DNA of 64,000 nucleotides from Polyangiaceae bacterium (GTDB taxonomy: Bacteria > Myxococcota_A > Polyangia > Polyangiales > Polyangiaceae): contig JACKEB010000015.1 of assembly GCA_020633205.1 (NCBI GenBank), positions 372,001 through 436,000 of the forward strand, written 5' to 3'. Position 1 is the stretch's first letter, and each line of letters opens with the position of its first letter. Shown here piece by piece: positions 18,161-31,017 of this stretch. Below the pieces are notes generated by a model. That model had not been told where the DNA came from. It did no database searches and saw only the letters and a list, made by a program, of their open reading frames with translations. Both the position numbers and the translations under genes were made by a program.

Positions 18161-18310
18161 AGCTGCCACGCTGCACGTTGCATGCAACGGACCATCAGCG
18201 TTGCGGGACGCGCGTTTGTTCGCAGAAAGCCGGTCAAACGGCTGGCATAGGCGGTGCACGGGTGCTTGGCGCTGCGGGTTTACCCCTCACCCCCGCGGCG
18301 AGGAGTATTC

Positions 18311-19750
18311 ATGAACTTCAAGCGAACTTGGATTGTATTGGCTGGTCTTCCGCTGCTCGTCTCGGCGTGTACGTTGAAGCAATCTGACGATCAGGAAACC
18401 GGCGGCACCGCGGGCCAGGCCGGAACCGGGAACGGCGGAAGTGGAAACACTGGCGGGACCGCGACCGGGGGATCCTCCAACGGCGGAACCGCAGGCGGTT
18501 CTCAAGGAGGGACAGCGGGGCAGGGTGGTTCCGCGGGGCAAGGAGGAGGCGGAGCTGGTGGCTCTGGTGGAAGTCCGCCGGGCGCTGGTTGGCAAAAGAT
18601 GCCGCTCCTCGATGACCCGAACGACAACCAGTACCACGAAGGGATCGATCGGGTCAGTGGTATTAGCTGCGAGAGCACGGAAGCGTGTGTCGTGATCACG
18701 GACAACACGCAGGCTGGTGGTTTGATCTACGCGGCTAGCAACCAGGCGGTCACTTCGATCTTGATGTCGGGGAAGGTCGCTGCGGATGAACGCCTGAGCT
18801 TCTTCGGCTTCTCGAAGACCGCTAGCGGACGCTTGATTGCGCGTAACGACCGCGCCAAACGCGTATTCTCCGCGTCGAGTGACTACACCAATCCGAATAG
18901 CTGGACACGTGTTGACGTCGGAACGAACCCCGATTTGAACTTCGACAACCTGAACGGTCAGGAGGCCTTTGGGGAGGCGCCGGACGGCACATGGCGTTAC
19001 CTGTACCAGGGCGTGCTCTATGGGGCCGACGCGGCGCCTTCGCCGACGACAGCGTGGACCGGCTTGTGGTCCCCCGGGCGTATCCCGCCCTTCCCGGCGA
19101 ACTATAAGGACCTCAAGGATGCCGACGACACGATTTGTCGATCGTTTCCAGGAGGATTCGTACTGCCACATCCGTCGTCGACAATGTACATGAGCGATGA
19201 CCTATCGCTAATGATGTATCCGGCCAGCGCGATGAACGCCAAGGGGGACATCGACTTCGATCCGCCTGGCGTGTGTGTGTCGACGGATCGCGGAGCGACG
19301 TTTAGGGTGGTGGCCTTCCCTGGCAATACCAACGAACTCGGACCGATTGGTTTGACCTGTGGAGACGCTGACCACTGTTGGGCTTACAATGGCCTACGAA
19401 GCAGCGCTGATAGTCACTGGATCTATTACACGACCAACGCGAGCCAAGGCATGAGCATGACGTGGACGCGGGGTGCACTCCCGGCCACGCTGCTGAGCGA
19501 GCGAACGGAGATCCGCGAGGTATTCTTCGCGCCCGACAACGTTCACGGATGGGCGGTGGGTGCGCATGACTCGGTTACGATGTTGTTGAGGACGCTCGAT
19601 GGAGGTGCCTCCTGGACAGACATCAGCGAGTCAGTCCGAGCGTTGGCAGACGACGCCAAGCTGAGCAGTGGGTTCGCGCTGGATGCCCAGAACATCTGGC
19701 TTGGCGGCGAGCGCGGCTTCCTCGCCAGCAACGGTCGGGGCGGTCTCTAG
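18311..19750 (+). CDS. Gly/Thr-rich lipoprotein, propeller-like
   Basis: This 479-aa lipoprotein starts at ATG 18311, with a good GAGGAG sequence about eight bases upstream. The signal ends in lipobox VSAC, followed by a 60-residue Gly/Thr/Ser linker. The globular part repeats beta-like motifs with SGISCESTEACVV, TCGDADHCWAY and GWAVGAHDS, resembling BNR/photosystem-stability-factor style propellers that often read 'GWAVG..' patterns. No catalytic residues visible. It is followed by a strong terminator hairpin. Confidence 0.72.
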   Translation: MNFKRTWIVLAGLPLLVSACTLKQSDDQETGGTAGQAGTGNGGSGNTGGTATGGSSNGGTAGGSQGGTAGQGGSAGQGGGGAGGSGGSPPGAGWQKMPLLDDPNDNQYHEGIDRVSGISCESTEACVVITDNTQAGGLIYAASNQAVTSILMSGKVAADERLSFFGFSKTASGRLIARNDRAKRVFSASSDYTNPNSWTRVDVGTNPDLNFDNLNGQEAFGEAPDGTWRYLYQGVLYGADAAPSPTTAWTGLWSPGRIPPFPANYKDLKDADDTICRSFPGGFVLPHPSSTMYMSDDLSLMMYPASAMNAKGDIDFDPPGVCVSTDRGATFRVVAFPGNTNELGPIGLTCGDADHCWAYNGLRSSADSHWIYYTTNASQGMSMTWTRGALPATLLSERTEIREVFFAPDNVHGWAVGAHDSVTMLLRTLDGGASWTDISESVRALADDAKLSSGFALDAQNIWLGGERGFLASNGRGGL

Positions 19751-19760
19751 TAGTCTCCTC

Positions 19761-19790
19761 GAAACGGGGCGCTGTCATGCGCCCCGTTTC
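19761..19790. terminator. 12-bp perfect hairpin terminator between convergent genes
   Basis: GAAACGGGGCGC - TGTCAT - GCGCCCCGTTTC: a perfect 12-bp stem with a 6-base loop, just after the stop at 19750 and before the convergent stop at 19843. It would serve both strands. Confidence 0.85.
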
Positions 19791-19842
19791 ATCGAAAGCA
19801 ATTCGAACTGAGTTGAATCCGTGGGGATATGAAGCGCCGCTG

Positions 19843-21522
19843 CTATGGTTTGAAGACGTACAGCGCGCCGGAGTTGCCCTTGGAGTTATCGGACTCGTCA
19901 CCGTTCGTGCCCGTGGCGCCGCTGTCTTCGAAGAGCGCTGAGACGACGAAGCTCGGTCCACTGATCGCGACTCCCTGACCAAACAAATCAGCAATGCCGG
20001 GGTTGCTGGCCTTGATGTACGTCGAGAACGCCCAGTTGCCGCTGGTGCGGGTGTAGAGATAAGCGGCGCCCGCAGCGTCCGTGCCGTCGCTGGTGTCGTC
20101 GCCGCCGAGGCCCGATGCAGAGCCGTCTTCATTCGGGGCGCCGATCAACACGCGGTCGCCGCTGATCGCGACGCTGGTACCGAACTTGTCGTTGGCGCCC
20201 GTGTTGCTTGCCTTGACGAAGGCTTGCTGGGTCCAGGTCACCCCGCTGCGGAAGAAGATGTAGGCCGCACCGCTAGAGGCAACCCCTGACGTCTGCGAAC
20301 CGTTCACCCCGGTCGAGTCACTGTTCTCGTCGATCGCACCCGCGACGAAAGTATCCCCGTCGATCGCCAGGGACTCGCCGAAGTTGAGGTTCGCGCCGGT
20401 GTTGCTGGCCTTGATGTACGCTTGCTGAGACCACGCGGAACCATCGTGAACGAAGGCATAGACCGCTCCGGCCGAGATATAGCTCGGGTCGTTGCCTTGG
20501 TTGCCGTTGACGCCCGTCGCCGGGCTGTCTTCCCCTGTGGCGGTGACGAGGATGGTGCTGCCGCTGATCGCTACGGCGTCACCAAAGCTGTCACCTTGCT
20601 CGGCGTTGCTTGCCTTCAGATACGCGTCTTGCGCCCAGCCTCCGGCTCCCTTGCGGAACACGTAGGCTGCGCCCGCCTGTGCCGCGTTGTCGTTCGTTTG
20701 ATCCCCATTGATGCTCGTCGCGTCGCTGTCTTCTTCCGGTGCACCGACGACGATCACGTCACCGCTGATGGCCACTTGTTTGCCAAAGCGATCGTTGTTG
20801 GCGGCGTTGCTCGCGGTGAGGTACGCGGTCTGCGACCAGCTCGAACCGCAGCGCTCGAATACGTACGCTGCCCCCGAGTTGCTGAAGGACTCGCCAGGCC
20901 CGTCTTCGTCTTCTGCGCCGATAACGATGGTGTCACCGCTGATGGCCACGCTGCGACCGAACTGATCGTTGCCCGGGTTGTCGGGAGTGAGCACGGCCTG
21001 CAGAGACCAGCCGTTGCAGTCCCTCGTGTACACCAGCGCCGCGCCGGCACCCGTGGTTCCGACTGGATAGCCGGTGCTCCCCGCGACGATCGTGTTGCCG
21101 TCCATCGCCACTGCGCGGCCCAGCTCCAGACTCGCCTCGGAGACGTCGGTCTTGAGGTAGGCCTCCTGGGGGCTCGGAATGGTCGTCGTGCAGCCGGCGT
21201 CTGGCGGCGGATCGCAAGTGCCTGCATCCATGCCGGCAGCACCCGCAGAACCCCCGCTGCTCATCCCCGCGGAACCGGCGGAGGCATCGCCGCCAGCCGT
21301 GCCACCGCTGCTCGAGCCGCTGCTCCCGGCGGTACCGCCGCTGGTCGTGCCCCCGTTGGTTGCGCCTCCATTGGCGGTGCCGCCGCTAGTCGAGCCACTG
21401 CTCCCCGCCGCGCCGCCGTTTGTCGTGCCAGCGTCGCCTTTTCGGTTGGTCGATTCGTCTTCACTACAAGCGACCGCAAGTGAGATCGCGCCAAGAACGC
21501 CCAGCAGTGCCCGCTTCCCCAT
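19843..21522 (-). CDS. FG-GAP repeat lipoprotein (integrin-alpha-like beta-propeller)
   Basis: This 559-aa protein has a lipoprotein signal (AVAC, Cys near residue 19) and an 80-residue Gly/Ser/Ala linker. Seven near-identical repeats of about 60 residues follow, each with 'F-G-x-(S/A)-V-A-I-S-G-D-x-(I/V)-(V/L)-(V/I)-G-A' and 'G-A-A-Y-(V/I)-F' motifs, with DEDSD-type calcium-binding loops (FG-GAP family). It should form a surface beta-propeller binding Ca2+ and possibly other proteins or glycans. It converges on the terminator at 19761-19790. Confidence 0.85.
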   Translation of the reverse strand: MGKRALLGVLGAISLAVACSEDESTNRKGDAGTTNGGAAGSSGSTSGGTANGGATNGGTTSGGTAGSSGSSSGGTAGGDASAGSAGMSSGGSAGAAGMDAGTCDPPPDAGCTTTIPSPQEAYLKTDVSEASLELGRAVAMDGNTIVAGSTGYPVGTTGAGAALVYTRDCNGWSLQAVLTPDNPGNDQFGRSVAISGDTIVIGAEDEDGPGESFSNSGAAYVFERCGSSWSQTAYLTASNAANNDRFGKQVAISGDVIVVGAPEEDSDATSINGDQTNDNAAQAGAAYVFRKGAGGWAQDAYLKASNAEQGDSFGDAVAISGSTILVTATGEDSPATGVNGNQGNDPSYISAGAVYAFVHDGSAWSQQAYIKASNTGANLNFGESLAIDGDTFVAGAIDENSDSTGVNGSQTSGVASSGAAYIFFRSGVTWTQQAFVKASNTGANDKFGTSVAISGDRVLIGAPNEDGSASGLGGDDTSDGTDAAGAAYLYTRTSGNWAFSTYIKASNPGIADLFGQGVAISGPSFVVSALFEDSGATGTNGDESDNSKGNSGALYVFKP

Positions 21523-21699
21523 GCCCTCACCCTACGGGATGCCGTGGGCTTGGGACAGCTCGAAGCCGTAGGCCGCTCGTCAATCCTTCGGCGGGTTCGG
21601 ATTCCCTCTCTGGTTCCGTGCGGTTAGCGTCTTGCTCCGAACACGGCACGTTTGTGAGGAAAAAACATCTCGCGCGATTCCGCGACCTAGCGTTCGAAG

Positions 21700-22974
21700 C
21701 TAGCGTTGCAGAGAGACCAGCGCTGTCCGTTCCCCCTGGTGAGCGGGGTCGTCCCGGCGAAACAGCAGCGTGAAGGCAATGAAGGCGACCCACAGCACAG
21801 CGAGGTGATGCAGCATCGGCGCGCCGCCGAACTGCTCGAACAGCGCGCTCGAAACCGGAGGCCCAACCAACATGCCAGCGGCATAGAACGCGTTGTAGAT
21901 CGCCGTTGCGCGGCTGTAGTCCTTGGTAGGGACCACCAAGCCCTGAAGCGCGAGGCTCATCGGCGAGATGCTGGCCAGGGTCGCGCCGGCGACGAACACC
22001 GCAACCAACATCAGCGGAAAGCTATCAAGCCAGGCGAACGACGCGATCATCACGGTGCCGATGATCGCCAGCGTGCGCATCGTGAGCAGGTGCCCGAAAC
22101 GATCTCCGATGCGACCCGCCGGATTGGTGAAGAGCACCATGCCGAGGGCGAAGCACGCGGTCACGTAGATGGTGTCTGCCTTGCTGACGTGCTTGTCCGT
22201 CATCAAGAAGAGCGGCAGGAAGAGCACCACGCTGGCTTGAAAGTAGCCATATGCGAAGGTCGCGAAGCAGCTGGTCTTGATGCGCCAGAGCACACCCAGG
22301 CTACCGAGCTCCTCCGGTTCCTGCTTTGCATCAAGGTCCGCACGCTGGAGCTGAGCTTCCACTGAATTGGCCGCGTCCTCTCCCCCGCCATGCTCTAGTC
22401 CCGTTTCCGCGTGGCGACTCAGGAAGGCGAGGAAGTACACTGCCACCGCGAGTGCAAGCGCACCGGCCACACTGAAGGCGGCTGAAAGCGGCCACACCGT
22501 GGCCAGGCCGCGGCTCACCAGAGGACCGAGGATGTAGCCCAGGGCCATGAATACGGCGTACAGACTGGTGACGAGCGCCTTCTGCCCCGGGCGCGCTCGC
22601 GCCAGCAGCACCGTCTCACAGCTGACCCAGATGCTCACCGACGCGGCTCCGTCGATGAAGCGCAGCCCGGCGATGCCGTAAAAATTGTTTACGTGGGGAA
22701 ATGCAAGGGTGACCACGGCGTAGGCCGCCACGGCGCAGGTAACCAGCGCCTTGGCCGAGAAGCGCCGAATCAGCGCGCCCGCCGGGATGCTCAAGCAGAC
22801 GATGCCAGCCGCGAACGCCGCGGCCAGGTTGCCAATCTCCCGCTTCTGAAAGCCGCGCTCGTCCAGGTAGACGGCGATCACGCTCAGCGCGATGCCATAC
22901 GCAAGGCCTAGCGCCAGCGTGCCCAGGTACACATGGCGGATATCGGAGTCTTTGAGAGGGTTGGTCGAACTCAA
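21700..22974 (-). CDS. Major facilitator superfamily transporter
   Basis: This 424-aa integral membrane protein has 12 predicted hydrophobic segments (by inspection), with two halves around a charged central loop (about residues 190-220). A start at TTG 22974 is needed for the first helix (HVYLGTLALGLAYG). Motif A-like loops GALIRRFSAK and NPAGRIGDRFG support the MFS. Substrate cannot be told; no drug, sugar or siderophore genes flank it. Codon use is normal. It lies between the FG-GAP lipoprotein and the activase operon, all on the same strand. Confidence 0.88.
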   Translation of the reverse strand: MSSTNPLKDSDIRHVYLGTLALGLAYGIALSVIAVYLDERGFQKREIGNLAAAFAAGIVCLSIPAGALIRRFSAKALVTCAVAAYAVVTLAFPHVNNFYGIAGLRFIDGAASVSIWVSCETVLLARARPGQKALVTSLYAVFMALGYILGPLVSRGLATVWPLSAAFSVAGALALAVAVYFLAFLSRHAETGLEHGGGEDAANSVEAQLQRADLDAKQEPEELGSLGVLWRIKTSCFATFAYGYFQASVVLFLPLFLMTDKHVSKADTIYVTACFALGMVLFTNPAGRIGDRFGHLLTMRTLAIIGTVMIASFAWLDSFPLMLVAVFVAGATLASISPMSLALQGLVVPTKDYSRATAIYNAFYAAGMLVGPPVSSALFEQFGGAPMLHHLAVLWVAFIAFTLLFRRDDPAHQGERTALVSLQR

Positions 22975-23000
22975 GCTGCGTGCTGTCGTACTACAAACGC

Positions 23001-23030
23001 GAACGGGCGCGAGAGTCCTCGCGCCCGTTC
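23001..23030. terminator. 13-bp perfect hairpin terminator
   Basis: GAACGGGCGCGAG - AGTC - CTCGCGCCCGTTC: a perfect 13-bp stem with a 4-base loop, between the activase operon (stop at 23064) and the MFS gene start (22974) on the minus strand. It would end the operon's transcription. Confidence 0.85.
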
Positions 23031-23063
23031 ATCACTTCGTTGCCTTTGGTAGAGCCGAACGCC

Positions 23064-24944
23064 TCACTCGGCGGCGATGGGCGCTTGCTCCGCGGTGTTC
23101 GCAGCTCCACCGAGGCGCAGCTTCACTTTGCCAATCAAGGACTCCGCCGCTACCGGGGCCCGCTCTTTGGCGATCTCGAGCAGCTCCGCGCTGGCCTGCA
23201 GACTGAGATCCGCAGCTGCCTTGGCGCGAGTCGGTCCGTGCTCCAGCCAGCCCTTGGCGCTTGAGCTGAGCCAGCTCGCGGCGCCCCTCGCGCTACGCAC
23301 CAAGCGCTGCGCGCGCGTGGTCTGCATGCGATCGATGATCTCGTGGACCGCGTCGGTCGCGGTGCTGCCTGCCTTGTGGGGGGAGCGGTGCAAGGCGTTC
23401 GCGTACTTCGGGTGCTCCGCGAGGTAGGCGCGCAGCTCATCTTCAGTGACGCCCGCGTCCTTCAGCGCCTTGGCGAACTCGTCCGCCGCGGCTTGCTTGG
23501 CCTTGAACAGGTACATTTGCACACGGGAATAGAAGTTCACCGCGCCATCGCCGCTGGTCTCCACCGCGCAGAAGATGGTGCCGGGGAAGCGCTCACCGAT
23601 CAGTGACTGCACACCGTCGCTCACGCTGGAGCTCGGCATGCAACCGAAGGGCTTCACGCTGAGGGTCATGTTGGCCTTGTTCTTGACCACGTTGAGGATC
23701 AGCTTGCCGACCTCCATATGGCCTTCGCCGCCGCGCAGGTCGTTGTTGTAGAACGGCATCGCGACGTCAGCGACTTCGTCCATATCCGGCAGGTGGTAGT
23801 CGTAGAAGCCAACAGCGCGGGCGAAGGTGTGGAAGATGACGCGGAGGGCACGGTCAGCGACCAGCAGCGCGACGCGCCGGGTGAACACACCGTACTCACC
23901 GAGCTCCGACAGGCCGCTCTTCGCTGTGTCGACGCCGCGCAGGTCCTTGCGGTTCTCCGTGTCGAAGCTGACTTCCCAGATGTTGTAGAGCAGCCATGCC
24001 GTGAGGAACTGGATGTCGCATTCCGCACCTTCGGTCTCCACGAAGCGCTGGAGGGCGTAGTTGCCGTCGCCTTCGGTCGTCATCGCCCAGAACTCACCGA
24101 TGATCGCGACCTTCGGCTTCAGGCGCAGACGGTCGACCGGGATGGCCTCGAACCACTTGCGGCTGCGGCGCAGCGCGAGGAGCACGGACTTGCCGGCTTT
24201 CAGTGCGTCGTAGCACTCCTTCTTGGCGCGCTCGACAACCTCATCCGTCTCGCCCTTGTTCACCTCGTAGGGGCGGATGCGGTAGGCCATGCCGTTGATC
24301 ACGTCGCCAGCCAGCAGGCTGCGCACGAGAGTGATGAAGAACTTCGGGTTCATCTCGAGCCCGCTCTCTTCGCCCGTCGCTTGGCTCAAGCCGCCCTGCT
24401 GCTGGAAGAGCATCACGCGGAAGCCGTCGAAGCCAGCGTCACGCAGTGCCTTGCGGTACTCGGTCACGTACATGCCGAAGCGACAGGGGCCGCACGCACC
24501 GGCAGTCAGGAACACGAACTTGTCGATGATCTCCTGGCTATCCATGCCCTTCTTGTCGCGCAGCTCGATCAGGAACTTAACGAGGTTCCCCACGGTAAAG
24601 TAGGTGGGGTTACACTGCGCGCGGTTGCCGAACTCCTTGCCGACCTGAAGTGCCGCGTTGTCCGGCACGTCCATCGCGATGACGTTGTAGCCGAGGCTCT
24701 GCAGGCCGCCTTCCACCAGGTAGTCGTGGGCCATGGTCAGGCCGCCGACAAGCAGCGTGATCTTGGCCTTCTCACTCTTGGTGAAGCCGAGGTCCGCCAT
24801 GTCCTCGATCCACTGTTTCTCCGCTCCTAGGCCGAGGCGTTCGCGCTCCGCTGCTTCGAACTTCGCGAGCTCCGCATCCATGTCGAAGTCGTCGCCCACG
24901 ACGGGCAGGCTGCGCTTGGTTCCGAGGTCGATGTGCTGTGTCAT
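23064..24944 (-). CDS. 2-hydroxyacyl-CoA-dehydratase (HgdB/DUF2229)-like iron-sulfur protein
   Basis: This 626-aa soluble protein starts at ATG 24944 with AGAGGGA upstream. Cysteines characteristic of HgdB/BcrB-type subunits: QCNPTYF near residue 111, GACGPCRFGMY near 150 and KPFGCMPSS near 435, all expected to ligate a [4Fe-4S]-type cluster. It continues with an Ala/Lys-rich helical C-terminus of unknown role (about 530-626). It forms an operon with the 1217-aa activase (33-bp gap). In the classical system, such a subunit receives an electron from the activase at the expense of ATP to drive a difficult reduction. The substrate here is unknown. Confidence 0.8.
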   Translation of the reverse strand: MTQHIDLGTKRSLPVVGDDFDMDAELAKFEAAERERLGLGAEKQWIEDMADLGFTKSEKAKITLLVGGLTMAHDYLVEGGLQSLGYNVIAMDVPDNAALQVGKEFGNRAQCNPTYFTVGNLVKFLIELRDKKGMDSQEIIDKFVFLTAGACGPCRFGMYVTEYRKALRDAGFDGFRVMLFQQQGGLSQATGEESGLEMNPKFFITLVRSLLAGDVINGMAYRIRPYEVNKGETDEVVERAKKECYDALKAGKSVLLALRRSRKWFEAIPVDRLRLKPKVAIIGEFWAMTTEGDGNYALQRFVETEGAECDIQFLTAWLLYNIWEVSFDTENRKDLRGVDTAKSGLSELGEYGVFTRRVALLVADRALRVIFHTFARAVGFYDYHLPDMDEVADVAMPFYNNDLRGGEGHMEVGKLILNVVKNKANMTLSVKPFGCMPSSSVSDGVQSLIGERFPGTIFCAVETSGDGAVNFYSRVQMYLFKAKQAAADEFAKALKDAGVTEDELRAYLAEHPKYANALHRSPHKAGSTATDAVHEIIDRMQTTRAQRLVRSARGAASWLSSSAKGWLEHGPTRAKAAADLSLQASAELLEIAKERAPVAAESLIGKVKLRLGGAANTAEQAPIAAE

Positions 24945-24977
24945 GTCAGTGTCCCTCTTTGATTCCTTGCAATCGTT

Positions 24978-28631
<3,654 letters not shown>

Positions 28632-28723
28632 CCTGAATTCCCCTTCGATCGTTCCGCGTCACGCGAGCCCGGGTCGGGCAACGCCGAGCTTTCCGCTAGC
28701 CCAGCGCCCGAACGCTAACCTGA

Positions 28724-28741
28724 ACTGACGCTGACGTCAGT
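28724..28741. promoter_or_regulatory. Putative TetR operator copy 1 (ACTGAC-N6-GTCAGT)
   Basis: An 18-bp interrupted palindrome with 6-bp arms, located 93 bases upstream of the activase operon start (28631, minus strand). The same arms recur at 28941-28958, and a TetR-family gene lies downstream at 30249. The TGAC-N6-GTCA core is like several TetR operators (established for that family in general, not for this protein). Confidence 0.6.
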
Positions 28742-28940
28742 GTCTTCCCGTGTACCAGGTCGAAAGGCGAATTCAACGGCCGTCGCACTCGGCCCCGCGC
28801 TCGAAAAAGTCTCAACGACATCCGACGTTTAAAGATGTTTCCGCCACTTTTCATGTGTCAGCGACGGAATCATGACCGCCTGGTCCGCGACTTCCGAGGG
28901 GCAGTTTTCGGGCGGGACGGTGACTGGCGTCAGAGACCCG

Positions 28941-28958
28941 ACTGACACGAGCGTCAGT
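28941..28958. promoter_or_regulatory. Putative TetR operator copy 2 (ACTGAC-N6-GTCAGT)
   Basis: The same 6-bp arms as the site at 28724-28741, with a different six-base spacer (ACGAGC). It sits 71 bases upstream of the lipoprotein gene (29029, plus strand) and could place both divergent transcription units under the same repressor. Confidence 0.6.
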
Positions 28959-29028
28959 GGAAGCACCACACCTGAGCTGGATGAATCACCGCGCTGCATT
29001 GAGCCTCAGAAGGTGCCATCGTCCGTGA

Positions 29029-30210
29029 GTGCACGTTCGGCGTTGGTCACTTGGGCTCGTAGCGTGCGCTGCACTCGTCCTCGCCCCGGCCTGTGAGAAG
29101 GACAAGCCAGCACCATTAGCAGATCCAACTCCTGCGCAGCCGAAAGCGCTCACGGGCGTCACCCTGGCGAGCCGCAATGGTTTCGACTTTGCGTTGGGGA
29201 GCGATGGCTTCGAGCTGGTGTGGGGTGCTCCTCCCCCCAAGAAACAAGCAACGCTAGCCCAACAGAAGTCCGTTACCGTGGGGATTTGGAGTCGAAAATT
29301 CGACGCCGGTGCCCACGCTCTGGATGAACCGCGCAGGCTGTTCGAGCTGCCTCCGGGGCACGATCTCGGGGAGCTGGAAGCGCTGTCGCTTAGCGAGCGG
29401 CTCGCAGTAGGTTGGACCGAACGCAGCGACGACGGCTACGAGGTCAGGGGTTGGTTGGGTGAGGGTGCCACGGAAGTAATGGGCCCCACCACCCTGGGTA
29501 GCAACGAGGCGAGCGCGAACGTGCGCGGCAATCTGCGTCTGTTGATCTCCCGAAGTCGCCCCACAGTATTTTTCCGTGGGGCAAGCGGCGACTGCCCAGC
29601 TGGGGTAGCGAGTAAGGACGAGCGTTGCTCAGCGGTGAGGTTCGTGAGCCTGGAGCCCGAGGGGCCCAAGCCGAGGCGCGGTCCGCTGTCGGTGCCGAGC
29701 CCGTGCCCGGCAGCCATCGTCGGGGTGAGCATGAGCGACAAGACGTGGCAGTACGCGCTGTGCTCTTGGAAAGACGGCAAGGTCGATACAACGCTTTTCT
29801 CTGTGGATTTTAACCCACAGTACGCGAGGGCCGTGGAGCTGGAACACGGTTGCGCGCCCCTTGGAGCCGTGGATGCTGGTCGGGACATCCTGCTCGGTTT
29901 CGACTGCGGCGGTGTCCGTAAGCTTACCGTCGTGCGTGATACCCAAGTGCCCGAGCCGACCCGAGACATGAGCGACGCGCGTCTTGGCTGCGAGCTCGGG
30001 CACCTGACGTTCCATGCTGCCGACTTCAGCCAGGTCTTCTCCGAGCCCCAACGGAACCTCGAGGTGCTGCTGCCCAAGGCGATGCAGCATCCCGGGCTGC
30101 GTGCCGTGTGGACTGGGGTGAGCCTGGTGCTTGCGTACCCGCTCGGCAGCGAGCTCATGCTGGAAGCGCACTCCTGTCAGCGGGGCAAACTGCTTCCCCA
30201 GAGCCCGTAG
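29029..30210 (+). CDS. Lipoprotein of unknown function, propeller-like
   Basis: This 393-aa protein starts at GTG 29029 (MHVRRWS) with lipobox APAC (Cys about residue 22), then PAPLADPTPAQPK linker. The rest is beta-rich: repeated segments such as GFELVWGAPP, LAVGWTERSDDGYEV and PTVFFRGASGD, with pairs of Cys in the C-terminal third. The pattern resembles a beta-propeller with 'ASRNGFDFALG' strands. It lies before the TetR gene in the same direction (38-base gap) and is probably co-transcribed with it. Confidence 0.65.
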   Translation: MHVRRWSLGLVACAALVLAPACEKDKPAPLADPTPAQPKALTGVTLASRNGFDFALGSDGFELVWGAPPPKKQATLAQQKSVTVGIWSRKFDAGAHALDEPRRLFELPPGHDLGELEALSLSERLAVGWTERSDDGYEVRGWLGEGATEVMGPTTLGSNEASANVRGNLRLLISRSRPTVFFRGASGDCPAGVASKDERCSAVRFVSLEPEGPKPRRGPLSVPSPCPAAIVGVSMSDKTWQYALCSWKDGKVDTTLFSVDFNPQYARAVELEHGCAPLGAVDAGRDILLGFDCGGVRKLTVVRDTQVPEPTRDMSDARLGCELGHLTFHAADFSQVFSEPQRNLEVLLPKAMQHPGLRAVWTGVSLVLAYPLGSELMLEAHSCQRGKLLPQSP

Positions 30211-30248
30211 TCGACAGCCGAGGCGGATCCAGGCTATTTCCGCTAGCG

Positions 30249-30926
30249 ATGGCGGCAAAGCGCACCAAGCAGACCAAGGCTCACGCCACGGCGCGACCGA
30301 AGCCTGCGGACCGCCAGGCGCGGCGGCAACAGATCCTCGAGGCTGCCCGCATCGTCTTCGCCAAGCGCGGCTATCATCAGACGACCATCGAGCACATCGT
30401 TGCCGAGGCGGGAGTCGCTCGCGGGACGTTCTATCTCTACTTCGAGGACAAGCGCTCGGTGTTCGGAGAGTTGATCGATCGCTTCAGCGCGCGCATCTCG
30501 ATGGCCATCAGCAGCATCGTGCTCGACGACCCCTCGCGGAATGTGGCGGAACAGGCGCGCGGAAACATCCACGCGATCATCGGGCTCGCGCTACATGAAC
30601 GCGAGATGACCAAGATCCTGTTCACTGACGCGGTGGGCCTGGATCCGGGTTTTGACCGTAAGCTGTACAGTTTCTACGACGAGGTCGTGCAGCTGCTGAC
30701 CGAGAGCCTGCGCCAAGGCCAGCGCTTGGGGATCGTTGCGGATGGCGAGCCTCGCGTGCTCGCGTACCTGACGATCGGCGCCCTGAAGGAGCTCTTGACG
30801 CAGGTCGTCACACTGGGGCTCACCGCCGACAGCGCTGAAGTGCTCACGGCCCAGCTCTACGACTTCCTGAGCCAAGGCTACCTGCGCGTCGAACCCGCCG
30901 CTCCCGCACGCAAGCGCTCACGCTAG
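30249..30926 (+). CDS. TetR-family transcriptional regulator
   Basis: This 225-aa protein starts at ATG 30249 (MAAKRT). A basic N-terminal tail leads into the TetR HTH: ILEAARIVFAKRGYHQTTIEHIV, then AGVARGTFYLYFEDKRSVFGEL (residues about 26-70). The ligand-binding half is all-helical with an Ala/Leu/Arg-rich C-terminus. Starts farther upstream would lie inside the lipoprotein gene. It is the likely repressor for the ACTGAC-N6-GTCAGT operators upstream of the activase operon and of its own transcript (inference). Confidence 0.93.
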   Translation: MAAKRTKQTKAHATARPKPADRQARRQQILEAARIVFAKRGYHQTTIEHIVAEAGVARGTFYLYFEDKRSVFGELIDRFSARISMAISSIVLDDPSRNVAEQARGNIHAIIGLALHEREMTKILFTDAVGLDPGFDRKLYSFYDEVVQLLTESLRQGQRLGIVADGEPRVLAYLTIGALKELLTQVVTLGLTADSAEVLTAQLYDFLSQGYLRVEPAAPARKRSR

Positions 30927-30981
30927 GTGATGGCAAGCGCGTCAGTCCTGAGGCGTTGCGATCCGGCGGGGGCGCTGGTGC

Positions 30982-30987
30982 TATACT
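30982..30987 (+). promoter_or_regulatory. -10-like hexamer TATACT upstream of the V4R/HNOB-like gene
   Basis: A good -10 hexamer sits 31 bases before the ATG at 31018. The best -35 candidate (TTGCGA, about 30956) is 20 bases upstream, which is longer than ideal. Low-certainty promoter. Confidence 0.4.
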
Positions 30988-31017
30988 GACCAGCTACCTT
31001 TCGTAGCAGCCAACGTT

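Larger units (their letters stand above)
28632..29028. other. Divergent 397-bp regulatory region
   Basis: Non-coding. It contains the two operator-like palindromes described, and extra isolated TGACGT/GCGTCAG half sites, for example at about 28926-28932. No open frame here looks like a gene. Confidence 0.5.

Noticed and set aside
19761..19790. Insertion-sequence terminal repeat
   Set aside because: The perfect hairpin sits between two convergent stop codons and has no transposase or target duplication; a terminator explains it.
23718..24830. Plus-strand open frame of 370 codons antisense to the HgdB-like gene
   Set aside because: Shadow of a high-GC gene with clear Cys motifs on the minus strand.
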